Below are positions 18,923 through 27,562 of a stretch of DNA of 64,000 nt, in pieces; position 1 is the stretch's first letter; each line of letters begins with the position of its first letter. A program made the position numbers and the translations under genes. This DNA is from Actinomycetes bacterium (lineage in GTDB: Bacteria; Actinomycetota; JAHEXW01), in NCBI GenBank assembly GCA_023251915.1, contig JAHEXW010000005.1, positions 1-64,000 of the forward strand, written 5' to 3'. The notes under the pieces are model-generated. The model saw only the letters and a program-made list of their open reading frames with translations. It made no database searches and had not been told where the DNA came from.

Positions 18923-19849
18923 TTAGTTAGCCTTCTGGCCGGCCAATCGCTCCAGCCTAGGCTTAAATCCGAGCCTCTGTAATATATCGTAGTAATCGCG
19001 CGGCGTGACCTGGTCAGCCGGCTTATCCAGTAAGGCAACGCAGGTCGCCTCCATAACGTTTGTTCCAAACGAGCGGCCGTTGAATTCGGGTGTCGTGGTC
19101 ACCAAAAGGGACACACCGCGTTGTTTCATGTCAGTCACGTCGGACGCGGTGACCGTATTAGTTATTACTACTTTCCCGCGCATCCCCATGGGCATATATT
19201 TCTTTATGTACAGATAATCGCCCGCGATGATATCGGCCTCGCGAAAGTACTTGTCGTATTTCCCCGCGCTGATTTTTTCCTGCTTTTCGCCCGTTGGATA
19301 AAGGACCTGAAATGGCAGCTTGGTCGCGACTGGCAAGAACACTCTTGCCAACGCCCTGAACTGGCGCATACTGCGAACCGCGAGCGGCACTCCCAGACCG
19401 AATATCAGGTCACCGAACACCATTTCGCAACCGGCATCTGCCAAAGCTTCCGCCATTCCGAAGCGATCAACAGCCGATATCATCAGGCATTTCTTCCCGG
19501 CAAAATCGAACCCCTCGACGTCACTCAGGTAGGTGATCGTCGATCTTTCGAGCGTGTTCTTGAGGCCGGTGCCGTCCAGCATGGGTGATTTTGTTAATCT
19601 CTTGAATTGGTTGGCGGAACGGATGTTGCTGCGGCGGCCTCCCGGCCCGACCAGACAAAAACAAATGCCGCCCAGACCGAACGCCGCAACCTGGTCATCC
19701 AAATCCCGAAACATCTGCTTGGCTCGCTCGACATCGCCGTCCGTCCCGACCCGGCGGATCTTGAAGCTCTGGCCTAACAGCTCAACGTCAACCTCGTGGT
19801 CCCGGCTCGACGAGCCAATGCTTACGCTGACCACTTCTTTTTGCGTCAC
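18923..19849 (-). CDS. uncharacterised protein, paralogue 1 of a tandem pair
   Basis: A 308-residue protein, the tandem paralogue of 17979-18899. The frame is open to 19927, but the GTG at 19849 reproduces the paralogue's N-terminus (TQKEVVSVSIGSS versus AQKEVVSVSIGSS) and has GAGGTGA nine bases upstream. With this start it overlaps the preceding HTH gene by 62 bases. Differences from its partner are concentrated in the region around residues 70-100 and at the C-terminus (GFKPRLERLAGQKAN), while the GDL, READIIAGDYL and TTTPEF blocks are kept, which suggests related but separate roles or a heteromer. Confidence 0.83.
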   Translation of the reverse strand: MTQKEVVSVSIGSSSRDHEVDVELLGQSFKIRRVGTDGDVERAKQMFRDLDDQVAAFGLGGICFCLVGPGGRRSNIRSANQFKRLTKSPMLDGTGLKNTLERSTITYLSDVEGFDFAGKKCLMISAVDRFGMAEALADAGCEMVFGDLIFGLGVPLAVRSMRQFRALARVFLPVATKLPFQVLYPTGEKQEKISAGKYDKYFREADIIAGDYLYIKKYMPMGMRGKVVITNTVTASDVTDMKQRGVSLLVTTTPEFNGRSFGTNVMEATCVALLDKPADQVTPRDYYDILQRLGFKPRLERLAGQKAN

Positions 19850-20360
19850 CCTTCTTCTCACCTCGTCTAACAGAACGATACGCCCGCCTGGTCCGCTTGC
19901 CCGCGAATTCTGCCAGCACTTCCTCAAGAACTTCTTCTTTGGCCGGCGCGATGCCGATTATCTTTTTGTCCAAGACCGTCTCCAGCAACCGGTGCTCGGT
20001 CGCCGGCCCGAGAAATATTATAAAGTCGATGTCCTTCAGAATCGTCAGAACGCCCAGCGCGTCCTCGATACGGGTCATGCCATCCGCATTGATAAAGACG
20101 TGCTCAAAACCTAGATCGCGCGCGACACCGTCAACCCGCTCGGAATCAACCACACCTGATCCGATGAAGGCGATCTCTTTTGACTTGCGGACCTCCCCGA
20201 TGCCCTCCAAGTGAGAGATAAAGGACCGCTCGATGCCGAGCATCTTGGCGACTTCGGCCTGCGTCGATCCCGTCGAACGCAGGTCGAAGATTCTATCAAC
20301 CAGGGCGTTGGCGCGCTCCAGGCTTATGACTTTGTCTCCGATGGCGAATTCTTTTTTCAC
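19788..20360 (-). CDS. helix-turn-helix regulator of the AAR-like cluster
   Basis: A 190-residue protein. Residues 1-60 form a Cro/C1- or sigma-type HTH (STGSTQAEVAKMLGIERSFISHLEG). The rest resembles a small alpha/beta ligand-sensing domain (IAFIGSGVVDSERVDGVARDLG, then DIDFIIFLGPATEHRLLE). The basic C-terminal 25 residues overlap the next gene. As first gene of the cluster it probably controls the two paralogues and the reductase. The effector is unknown. Confidence 0.8.
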   Translation of the reverse strand: MKKEFAIGDKVISLERANALVDRIFDLRSTGSTQAEVAKMLGIERSFISHLEGIGEVRKSKEIAFIGSGVVDSERVDGVARDLGFEHVFINADGMTRIEDALGVLTILKDIDFIIFLGPATEHRLLETVLDKKIIGIAPAKEEVLEEVLAEFAGKRTRRAYRSVRRGEKKGDAKRSGQRKHWLVEPGPRG

Positions 20361-20444
20361 GCGGGTTATACCTCAAGACTCAAGACGGATTTTGTGCACA
20401 CATTTGTGAACAAGTATAGCGCCGAAAGCTAAGAGGGGTCAAAC

Positions 20445-20484
20445 GGGAGGTTGCTTCGCTCACTAACGTTCGCTCGCAATGACG
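20445..20484. repeat. dispersed repeat copy A (GAGGTTGCTTCG...CGCAATGACG)
   Basis: A 40-bp copy of a short repeat whose ends are GGGAGGTTGCTTCG and CGCAATGACG, with a variable palindromic centre (CTCACTAACGTTCGCTCG). The same ends recur at 20513, 22098, 28814, 49892, 49969 and 50351. Confidence 0.85.
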
Positions 20485-20512
20485 TGGAGCGTTTGTGATA
20501 GGTTTCCGTCCA

Positions 20513-20549
20513 GGGAGGTTGCTTCGTCGCTACGCTCCTCGCAATGACG
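20513..20549. repeat. dispersed repeat copy B
   Basis: Second copy, 28 bp after copy A and in the same orientation, with the centre TCGCTACGCTCCTCG. Tandem placement suggests local accumulation in non-coding DNA. Confidence 0.85.
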
Positions 20550-20824
20550 GAACGACGCGACTAGTTGTTTCTCGTCCAAATCAGTCTGAGGCCTTCGCGC
20601 CGTGGCGTGGGGGAGGATAGACAATTCCACTGAAAGTTGTGGAATCAAGGTGGGGGTGCGTGTCCTAAGACGAAGAGGTTCAGCGGCGGAGTCGGGTGCT
20701 GCGAGCCGTGAGAGTCAAGAACCAAGAATGTTGAATAGTAAGACCTGACCTCTTGGCCTGCGGCGTTTTGCAGGGAACTTGAGGCTTGCGCGCCCGAGTT
20801 TGAGGTGGCACATGTACGATTTGC

Positions 20825-21931
20825 TTAATCTAAACGCTTGGTCTTGATCGCCTTGTATTTGTCGATCCAGGTGATGCTGTTATTGGCGGCGCAGTAGTCA
20901 AATGGATTTTTGCCTTGCAGGCTGCCGGATCGTAGCAACGCTTCCCTGCTCGCAACCCCTTCATTAACAGCAGATAACCTGTAGACTAACGACTGGGTTT
21001 CTCGCTCGTCGAGGTTAAAGATCAAGGACTTCTTTGACTGGTCGAGGAATAACTTGTCAATGCTCACGATGTTTCCTGCATTAACGTGCGTCTCGTCGAT
21101 TGCGACCGGCGGGCGGTCAAGGCTCCATAAGCCCCTTCTTGTTTTCCTTGATATGTCAAGAACGCTTACGTTTATAAAGCTAAGACCGTCCCTTTCGTAA
21201 ACGTAATAGAGGTTATTGCCGTCCATCACTCCGGTTAAGAAAGATCCGCCAGATGACTCGACAAGGTTTGACGAAATGTTTGTTTTGGTGTCCAACGCAA
21301 ACAGGCTACCTCCTGCGGCGGAGCTTCCGCGCACCGTGTAGATAAGATACCGTCCATCGTTTGACCATGTTAGCCCGTCCCCCTTGACAAGCTCGCTGCC
21401 TACCGAAGAACCCACACCTGCCGTGTTAATGACGGATGTTCCCTCGCTTGTGGTTGAGTACCAAATTGTCTTCTCGTCCTTCCAGCCGTACGCGAGGGAA
21501 CGCTCGGGAATCCTAGACACGACCTTCCGCGTCTTAATGTCCATGACCTCCAGATACCCCGTATCCCATTCACCGAACGAAATCAGCTGCCCCCCGCGTG
21601 AAAAAAGCATATACTTGCCGCTCGGAGACACAACGATGTCATTTATGAGTTTTGCGCCTCTTTCTAGCAGTATCTTATCGCTCATGTCGGGTTTCTGAGA
21701 GTACAGGCGGCAATCGTATGACTTCTTAGTGTTTATGTAGAGTTCAACCGTATAGATGTTTTTACCGCTCGGGGCCCAGCCTACGTTAAGATACTTTTCA
21801 AAGTGCGTGGCGTTTAACGATTTTTTCTGGGCCGCGGTTTCTTTTTCTTTAAAGGCACACCCCGCGATCAGCAACAAACTTAGCATAAGGACGGTGAGGA
21901 ACAGTATCTTTGCTAGTCTTGCCAATCTCAT
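20825..21931 (-). CDS. beta-propeller-like lipoprotein of unknown function
   Basis: A 368-residue exported protein with a lipobox (LLLIAGC, Cys26). The mature part has repeated strands with WD40/TolB-like motifs (VVSPSGKYMLFSRGG, TWSNDGRYLIYTVRG, DLSR-type turns), consistent with a partial propeller of about six blades. No catalytic motif is seen. It stands alone between non-coding regions, so context gives no function. Confidence 0.8.
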   Translation of the reverse strand: MRLARLAKILFLTVLMLSLLLIAGCAFKEKETAAQKKSLNATHFEKYLNVGWAPSGKNIYTVELYINTKKSYDCRLYSQKPDMSDKILLERGAKLINDIVVSPSGKYMLFSRGGQLISFGEWDTGYLEVMDIKTRKVVSRIPERSLAYGWKDEKTIWYSTTSEGTSVINTAGVGSSVGSELVKGDGLTWSNDGRYLIYTVRGSSAAGGSLFALDTKTNISSNLVESSGGSFLTGVMDGNNLYYVYERDGLSFINVSVLDISRKTRRGLWSLDRPPVAIDETHVNAGNIVSIDKLFLDQSKKSLIFNLDERETQSLVYRLSAVNEGVASREALLRSGSLQGKNPFDYCAANNSITWIDKYKAIKTKRLD

Positions 21932-22097
21932 AGCGTGGCTCCTTTCCGAGGATTTTATGACTCCCCGACCGTTTCCGAAAGCCGCAGACGACCCAGACTA
22001 CCAACAATGCGGAGAAATCTTTTGCAGCCTCAGTCTATTCAACCAAAAAGTTATTGTCCACAAAGGATATACCGGATTGGTTTTGGGGCTGGGGTAC

Positions 22098-22138
22098 GGG
22101 GAGGTTGCTTCGCTCACTAACGTTCGCTCGCAATGATG
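22098..22138. repeat. dispersed repeat copy C
   Basis: Same family and orientation as copy A, with the identical centre TCACTAACGTTCGCTCG, located 18 bases after the coaX stop. The identity with copy A over about 38 bases points to recent spread. Confidence 0.85.
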
Positions 22139-22155
22139 TAACGCGTTCTATGCGG

Positions 22156-22935
22156 CTACGCGGCGTTGTTGCGGTTCCAGACGAGCAGGAGGCCTTTCAG
22201 CGTTAACAGAGGGTCATGGATGAACTTCGTCCGGCAAGCGTCGAGGATCGTTTCGGCCAAACCCCCGGTGGCGATGAGCTTTATGCCGGCCCCCGGTCCG
22301 CCGAGTTCGGCGGATATCCGATCGGTCAACGCGTCGACTTGTCCGGCGTAACCGAACACTATGCCGGACAATAGGCCGTCGGTGGTGTTTGTCCCGATGG
22401 CGCGCGCCGGCGTGACTATCTCAATCTCGCTGAGCCTGGCTGTTCGGCCGAACAAAGCGTCCAGCGAAATCTCCACGCCCGGGGCGATAGCGCCACCCAT
22501 GTATTCCCCGGCGGCGGAAACGGCATCGAATGTAGTCGCGGTGCCAAAGTCCACAATCAGCGCCGGTCCGCCGTACTCTGCCATCGAAGCTGCGGCGTTA
22601 ACGATACGATCGGCGCCGACCTCGGCGGGATTGTCTATCTTTACGGTGACGCCGCAATCAGTCGAGGGTCCGACAATCAGCGGGTCCAGCTTTATAGTGT
22701 TGGCACACATTGTCGCGAGGGCTTGGGTGACTTCGGGCACAACGGAACATATGACCACACCATTAATCTCGCTCAGCCGGGATTCGTTTATTGTCAACAG
22801 TTCAGACAGGGCTAAAGCCCATTCGTCGCTCGTCTTGCGCGGATGCGTCGAGATGCGCCAGTGACGTTTCAGCATTTCCCCGGCAAAGACACCAATAACG
22901 GTTTGAGTGTTGCCTACATCAATGGCTAGCAGCAT
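22156..22935 (-). CDS. coaX: type III pantothenate kinase
   Basis: A 259-residue ASKHA-fold kinase that phosphorylates pantothenate in CoA synthesis. N-terminal phosphate motif AIDVGNTQTVIGVF, then GADRIVNAAA and ALIVDFGTATTFDAV, and the late LIATGGLAE adenosine motif. It lies 17 bases after bioY, downstream of the panC-panD genes in the same run. Confidence 0.96.
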   Translation of the reverse strand: MLLAIDVGNTQTVIGVFAGEMLKRHWRISTHPRKTSDEWALALSELLTINESRLSEINGVVICSVVPEVTQALATMCANTIKLDPLIVGPSTDCGVTVKIDNPAEVGADRIVNAAASMAEYGGPALIVDFGTATTFDAVSAAGEYMGGAIAPGVEISLDALFGRTARLSEIEIVTPARAIGTNTTDGLLSGIVFGYAGQVDALTDRISAELGGPGAGIKLIATGGLAETILDACRTKFIHDPLLTLKGLLLVWNRNNAA

Positions 22936-22952
22936 CTTGTTCTACGCGTTCT

Positions 22953-23573
22953 TCAGGCTTTGGGAAGGACTGATCTGGCCATCAAGGCCGCAGCGGCCGC
23001 CTTGACGATGTCGCCGGCAATAAACGGAGCCGCGCCCAAAGCGAAAACACCGGCGAAAGAAACAGCCGCGCCTTTGATCACGCTCAGATAGATTGCCAAC
23101 CATAGCAATCCCAACCCATATATCACAAGGAGATCGACCGTGAGCATCAGGGCGAACATGGGGCCGAACCGGCGAGCTGTCGGATACCGATCGCTGACGT
23201 ACCCGATAATCATCGCCGCAACTATAAAGCCGGCCAGATAGCCGCCGGTAGGTCCGGTCAGAACTGCCGGGCCGCCGATACCGCCGTTGAACCACGGTAT
23301 ACCGGCCGCGCCCAGGCCGGCGTACATTATCATGCTGACGCCGCCAAAATTGCGGCCCAGGAGTATGCCGGCCGCGAGAACCGCAAATGTCTGGCCCGTG
23401 ATAGGCACCGGGCTGAAAGGCAGGGGAATCCGTATTTGCGCCGCTAGACCGGTCATGGCGGCAAATGCGAGCGCTAGCCCGAGTTTTCCGGCCCACGACA
23501 GGGCGTCGCGTCTGGTAAAGACAGCGGTTCTGACCGCCGCGAAACGGGTGGCGTAGGCGTTAATATAGTCCAT
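22953..23573 (-). CDS. bioY: biotin ECF transporter substrate-binding subunit BioY
   Basis: A 206-residue membrane protein with six predicted helices and the BioY signature IRIPLPFSPVPITGQTFAVL, then GGIGGPAVLTGPTGGYLAGF. It captures biotin for an ECF module (EcfA/EcfT) or acts alone. The energising subunits are not in the window. Shine-Dalgarno AAGGAGGATAT precedes the start. Next to birA, suggesting biotin salvage. Confidence 0.95.
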   Translation of the reverse strand: MDYINAYATRFAAVRTAVFTRRDALSWAGKLGLALAFAAMTGLAAQIRIPLPFSPVPITGQTFAVLAAGILLGRNFGGVSMIMYAGLGAAGIPWFNGGIGGPAVLTGPTGGYLAGFIVAAMIIGYVSDRYPTARRFGPMFALMLTVDLLVIYGLGLLWLAIYLSVIKGAAVSFAGVFALGAAPFIAGDIVKAAAAALMARSVLPKA

Positions 23574-23609
23574 ATATCCTCCTTGAAAACGTGTCTAGCG
23601 TGTTCGCCA

Positions 23610-23639
23610 ATAGTAACAACAACCCTCGTTAACTGTCAA
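23610..23639 (-). promoter_or_regulatory. probable promoter of bioY-coaX
   Basis: TTGACA at 23634-23639 and TACTAT at 23610-23615 (minus strand) with 18-bp spacing, overlapping the last bases of birA. A GTTAAC lies in the spacer, but a full BirA dyad could not be made out. Confidence 0.5.
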
Positions 23640-24385
23640 TCAAACTGTAAGGTCAAGTCGCCGGCGTGGACGGTGTGTGCGGCACCGGCGGCGTCAACGA
23701 TCGTCAGGCTTCCATCGCTGTTGATGTCGCGCGCCAAACCCGACACCGTGTTGCCGGCCGAATCGATAGTAACCCGCCTGCCGAGGGTTACCGATAGATC
23801 GCGCCAGCGGTTCAGAACCCCCGCGCGGCAGTTGGGCCAACCATAATAATCTTCCTTAAAGGCCGCCAAGATCATCTCTAAAAGTTCGCTCAAATCTGTC
23901 TGCCGACCGGTCTCACCCAATACTGTAGCTGGAGGCAGACGCAGATCATCTGGCATAACCGCCGGATCGATGTTCGCATTGACGCCCACCCCGACTAGAA
24001 TATACTTGATCCCGTCACGGCCAGTTTTCATCTCCATCAAGATGCCGGCCAGCTTCCGACCGTCAACCAATATGTCGTTCGGCCATTTAATCCCGGCCTC
24101 CAGTTCGGTAACGGAACGCAACGCCTCCGTCACGGCAACTGCCGCCAGGAGGTTCAAGCCTGGCGCTTCCGCGGGCGAGATATTTGGGCGCAGGAGCAAG
24201 GAAAACCAAAGCCCTCCCGCGGGCGAAACCCAGGCCCGGTCAAGGCGGCCCCGCCCGTCCGTCTGGACGGTGGCCGTCACGACAGTGCCTTCCGGGGCTC
24301 TCTGTTGAGCGAGCTGCCTGGCCCTGTCTTGCGTAGAGCCTAGACTCTCGTAACGATCAATCTCCGGCCAATAGTTTGGCTTCAC
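23636..24385 (-). CDS. birA: biotin--[acetyl-CoA-carboxylase] ligase
   Basis: A 249-residue monofunctional biotin protein ligase: it starts directly with the catalytic domain (YESLGSTQDRARQLA) and lacks the N-terminal DNA-binding wing of bifunctional BirA. The biotinyl-AMP loop GRGRLDRAWVSP, KWPNDILVDGRKLAGIL and GVGVNAN are present. The missing HTH means it is unlikely to repress bioY itself. It overlaps dedA by 29 bases. Confidence 0.94.
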   Translation of the reverse strand: MKPNYWPEIDRYESLGSTQDRARQLAQQRAPEGTVVTATVQTDGRGRLDRAWVSPAGGLWFSLLLRPNISPAEAPGLNLLAAVAVTEALRSVTELEAGIKWPNDILVDGRKLAGILMEMKTGRDGIKYILVGVGVNANIDPAVMPDDLRLPPATVLGETGRQTDLSELLEMILAAFKEDYYGWPNCRAGVLNRWRDLSVTLGRRVTIDSAGNTVSGLARDINSDGSLTIVDAAGAAHTVHAGDLTLQFD

Positions 24386-25001
24386 GTTTCATGTCCCTTC
24401 GCCGCCTGACGTAGACAACACCGACGATACCGGCAACAAGAAGCGCTAGTGCGGCGAGTCCCATGTTCCGCAGAATCTTCTCAACCAGCTTCCAGTTTCC
24501 GCCTAAGAAGTATCCCAGTAGTGAGATAACAATCGACCATAGCGCGGCGCCGGCGACGTTGTAGGCGAAGAACTCTCTGTAGGGCATCTTCACCGAGCCG
24601 GCTGTTATCGCGCCCAGCGCGCGCAGGAACGCAGTGAACCGGGCGATAAATATTGTTTTACCCCCGTGCTGTTTGAAGTATTTCTCAACCGCCTGTAAGC
24701 GTTGCCTTTTTACAAAGAAGTATTTGCCATACTTGAGTAAGAAGCGCCGCCCGCCCCGCCGGCCGATATAGTAACCGATATTGTCGCCAATCACCGCGCC
24801 GGTGAAGGCAAGCACGACAATCCAATAGATGTTCAAGCTGTGTTGGGCCGCGTAGAAAGCCGCGATGATCAGAATAGTCTCGCCCGGAATTATTACGCCC
24901 AGCATCGCCGAATTTTCCAACATCACGCCCATAAAGACGAGCAGATAACCGTAGTGCATGAAATACGGTTTTAGGATTTCGACGACTTTAGTAATGTCCA
25001 T
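24357..25001 (-). CDS. DedA family membrane protein
   Basis: A 214-residue polytopic protein with the DedA/VTT fold: ENSAMLGVIIPGETILI, DNIGYYIGRRGG, and the arginine/glycine motif FIARFTAFLRALGAITAGSV. DedA proteins are linked to lipid scrambling and membrane homeostasis. Its location in a cofactor operon does not indicate a specific role. Confidence 0.93.
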   Translation of the reverse strand: MDITKVVEILKPYFMHYGYLLVFMGVMLENSAMLGVIIPGETILIIAAFYAAQHSLNIYWIVVLAFTGAVIGDNIGYYIGRRGGRRFLLKYGKYFFVKRQRLQAVEKYFKQHGGKTIFIARFTAFLRALGAITAGSVKMPYREFFAYNVAGAALWSIVISLLGYFLGGNWKLVEKILRNMGLAALALLVAGIVGVVYVRRRRDMKREAKLLAGD

Positions 25002-25004
25002 TGG

Positions 25005-25844
25005 CTAGCTGACGATAAGGCTGAAATCGAACGCCGGCGCCGATTGAGTGATGGAACCAACCGAGATGAAATCAGGCCCGGCGGCGGCCTTAGCGGCCAG
25101 GTTCTCGAGGGTAACTCCGCCAGACACCTCGACTTCCGCCTGTCCGTCAATTAACGCTACGGCTGCGGCTATTGTCCGCTCGTCCATGTTGTCAAGCATG
25201 ATGATATCGGCGCCGACCAGCAGCGCCTCCTCAACCTGCTCAAGGGTCTCTGTTTCAACCTCAATAGGAAGCGGTTCCTCCAGATTTTCGCGCACTAGCT
25301 CAACAGCGCGAGTGATACTGCCGGCCACGGCGATGTGATTGTCTTTAACCAGCACCGCATCGTACAAGCCAAACCTGTGATTCGTGCCTCCGCCGACCAA
25401 GACCGCGTATTTCTCTAGAGGGCGCAGGCCGGGTGTTGTCTTGCGTGTATCTTTTATGGCGGCGCCATGTTGTGCCGCCATTTGGACGTACTCTCTTGTC
25501 AGAGTCGCTATGCCCGACAGGTGAGCAATGAAATTCAAAGCGACCCGTTCGCACGATAAGATGCTGAGGAGATTGCCGCTTAACCGCACAATAATCTGAT
25601 CAGGTTCGACCTCGTCGCCATCGTCAACCCGGCTGTCGAAGACCGTATCGGGGTCCAGAGCATGGAAAACCGCTTCCCCGACAAACAAGCCCGCGACTAC
25701 CCCGGATTGCTTGGCGACGATTACCGCCTCTCCCAGCAGGTTCTCAGGCATGATCGTCTGGCTCGTGATGTCCCCGGCCAGTCCAAGGTCTTCCGTCAGC
25801 GCTTCCGCCACGATTCGTTTTAGATAATCTTCAGCTTGACCCAC
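25005..25844 (-). CDS. nadC: nicotinate-nucleotide pyrophosphorylase (carboxylating)
   Basis: A 279-residue enzyme converting quinolinate and PRPP to nicotinate mononucleotide. The start chosen is the GTG at 25844 (AGGAGG ten bases upstream), which overlaps nadB by 25 bases and gives the usual N-terminus (DYLKRIVAEALTEDLG). Motifs: GDITSQTIM, TRKTTPGLRPLEKYAVLVGGG, HRFGLYDAVLVKDNH, and EVSGGVTLENL. A longer open frame to 25919 only reads nadB out of frame. Confidence 0.95.
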   Translation of the reverse strand: MGQAEDYLKRIVAEALTEDLGLAGDITSQTIMPENLLGEAVIVAKQSGVVAGLFVGEAVFHALDPDTVFDSRVDDGDEVEPDQIIVRLSGNLLSILSCERVALNFIAHLSGIATLTREYVQMAAQHGAAIKDTRKTTPGLRPLEKYAVLVGGGTNHRFGLYDAVLVKDNHIAVAGSITRAVELVRENLEEPLPIEVETETLEQVEEALLVGADIIMLDNMDERTIAAAVALIDGQAEVEVSGGVTLENLAAKAAAGPDFISVGSITQSAPAFDFSLIVS

Positions 25845-27442
25845 TCGTCTCCGCCCTCCTCGATTACGATATGCCGGCGCCATTTCTCGTCGTTTTCTTC
25901 CGGGAAGTCCTCCCGCCAATGCGACCCACGGCTTTCTTCGCGTGTCTTGGCCGCCATCGCGATAATATAACCTACGGTCAACATGTTCGACAACTCATAA
26001 TCGTCCGCCCACGGACCACCTGGAAATGTATAGCCGGCTTTCGAGCGAATGAAAGCAAGAAGCGCGGTCAAACTGGCCGCCGAGCGCATCACTCCGGCCA
26101 ACTCTTGCATTCGGTCCTTGAGATCGGCCATTACGGCCCGGCCCTCCGTGTGTGTACCGCCGTCGTCTGAGGTGATTGACTTCAGCGGCGGCACGCTGCG
26201 GCCGGTGTGCTTTTCTATGTAGGCGCGCGCATTCGTCGCTGCCCGGCGGCTGAAGACCAGACCCTCCAAGAGAGAGTTGCTGGCTAATCGATTGGCGCCA
26301 TGCACCCCGGTGCAGGCGACTTCACCGCACGCGTATAATCCGTCAATGCCGGTCCGGCCCTCTAGATCGACCTTAACGCCGCCGCTCATGTAATGGGCCG
26401 CCGGTGTGACTGGTATCAGATCCCGCGCCGGATCGATGCCGTTGGATAGCAACTCGTCGTTGATTGCGGGGAATCGTTCCGCGAAATATGCTCCGCCTAG
26501 GTGGCGGCAATCTAAATAGACGTGATCCGCACCGGTCGCGCGCATTACCTCGAATTCTCCGCGGACGACAACGTCGCGCGGCGCCAGTTCGGCCATTGGA
26601 TGCCGATCAACCATGAATCTGACGCCATTCTTGTCCACCAGATATGCGCCTTCGCCGCGCACCGCTTCGCTGATCAAAAACCGCGGCGACACCGGAGTAT
26701 GCAGCGCTGTCGGGTGGAACTGAACGAATTCAATATCTGTCAACATTGCGCCCGCCCGGTAGGCCATGGCCAGTCCGTCGCCTGTCGAAATGGGCGGATT
26801 TGTCGTGACGGAATAGAGCTGGCCCATTCCGCCCGCGGCCAAAACGACAACGGGGGCTAGAAACGCAGTCAACCTCCCGTTCAATACGGCCAAGACGCCG
26901 ACGCTGCGTTTATCGTCGGTAATCACGTCAATCACGAAGACTCGCTCAAATATGGAGACACCGGACATACCACGGACTGTCGCGGCCAGGGTTGATTCGA
27001 CTTCGCCGCCGGTCGTATCCTTGCTGTGAACGACGCGGGCACAAGAGTGTCCAGCTTCGCGCGTCAGACTCAGGCTGCCGCTCGGGCGGCAATCAAAAGC
27101 GGCCCCGATTTCTCGCAGCGTCGCAATTTCCGCCGGTCCCTCGGTGACCAGGACGCGGACCGCCTCTTCGTCGCACAGGCCGCGGCCGGTTAAGATAGTG
27201 TCCTCAAAATGGCTTTCAGGACTGTCGCCCTCGCCCACAGCAGCCGCTATACCGCCCTGGGCATAGCGCGTCGCGGTAAGGGACAGTTCCGATTTGGTCA
27301 AAACGGCAACTTTGGCTGTTTTTCCTAAATGATAGGCTGTGGAAATGCCGGCTACGCCGCTGCCGATAACGATGGCGTCAAAATCAAGTGAGGGCAGGTC
27401 GGTGAGGTCAAAATCGGTCAGATAACGGGGCGGTTTAATCAT
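25820..27442 (-). CDS. nadB: L-aspartate oxidase
   Basis: A 540-residue flavoprotein making iminoaspartate for NAD synthesis. FAD dinucleotide motif AIVIGSGVAGISTAYHLG at residues 24-41, RYAQGGIAAA, substrate-site HSKDTTGGEVESTL, PTAL near FVQFHPTAL, and AHYMSGGVKVDLEGRTGIDGLYACGEVACTG. A typical helical C-terminal domain follows. NadA is not in this window although nadABC are often together. Confidence 0.95.
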   Translation of the reverse strand: MIKPPRYLTDFDLTDLPSLDFDAIVIGSGVAGISTAYHLGKTAKVAVLTKSELSLTATRYAQGGIAAAVGEGDSPESHFEDTILTGRGLCDEEAVRVLVTEGPAEIATLREIGAAFDCRPSGSLSLTREAGHSCARVVHSKDTTGGEVESTLAATVRGMSGVSIFERVFVIDVITDDKRSVGVLAVLNGRLTAFLAPVVVLAAGGMGQLYSVTTNPPISTGDGLAMAYRAGAMLTDIEFVQFHPTALHTPVSPRFLISEAVRGEGAYLVDKNGVRFMVDRHPMAELAPRDVVVRGEFEVMRATGADHVYLDCRHLGGAYFAERFPAINDELLSNGIDPARDLIPVTPAAHYMSGGVKVDLEGRTGIDGLYACGEVACTGVHGANRLASNSLLEGLVFSRRAATNARAYIEKHTGRSVPPLKSITSDDGGTHTEGRAVMADLKDRMQELAGVMRSAASLTALLAFIRSKAGYTFPGGPWADDYELSNMLTVGYIIAMAAKTREESRGSHWREDFPEENDEKWRRHIVIEEGGDEWVKLKII

Positions 27443-27562
27443 GAACCGAGTATATCACAGCCTGTTTGGTTCATAGTTCGTGGTTCATAGTTCGTGGTTT
27501 TTGGTTCAAGATCTGGGCTTTGTTGTTTCTATGAACTAACGACTAATAACTATGAACTGGTT
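27443..27562. repeat. intergenic repeat of TTCATAGTTCGTGG units with inverted end
   Basis: Between nadB and panD the sequence holds GGTTCATAGTTCGTGG twice in tandem (about 27469-27500). The inverted partner AACTATGAAC lies at about 27549-27558, so the stretch can form a long-loop hairpin. No gene is supported. It may act as a terminator-like or mobile repeat. Confidence 0.55.

Larger units (their letters stand above)
20361..20824. other. 464-bp intergenic region with two dispersed-repeat copies
   Basis: No gene could be supported here on either strand. It contains two copies of the GAGGTTGCTTCG repeat (20445-20484 and 20513-20549). The remainder looks non-coding and has no recognisable RNA gene. 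The HTH gene promoter should lie near 20370-20440 but no clear -35/-10 pair was found. Confidence 0.6.

Noticed and set aside
18838-19068. 76-residue frame ending like the HTH protein (GPRG)
   Set aside because: It arises because the overlap region of the two paralogues is duplicated; no ribosome site and no independent homology.
22942-23496. 184-residue Arg/Gly-rich open frame
   Set aside because: Out-of-frame reading of bioY, with composition typical of a shadow.
23574-23635. Biotin-type riboswitch or BirA operator upstream of bioY
   Set aside because: No dyad of the BirA type was found, and BirA here lacks the DNA-binding domain.
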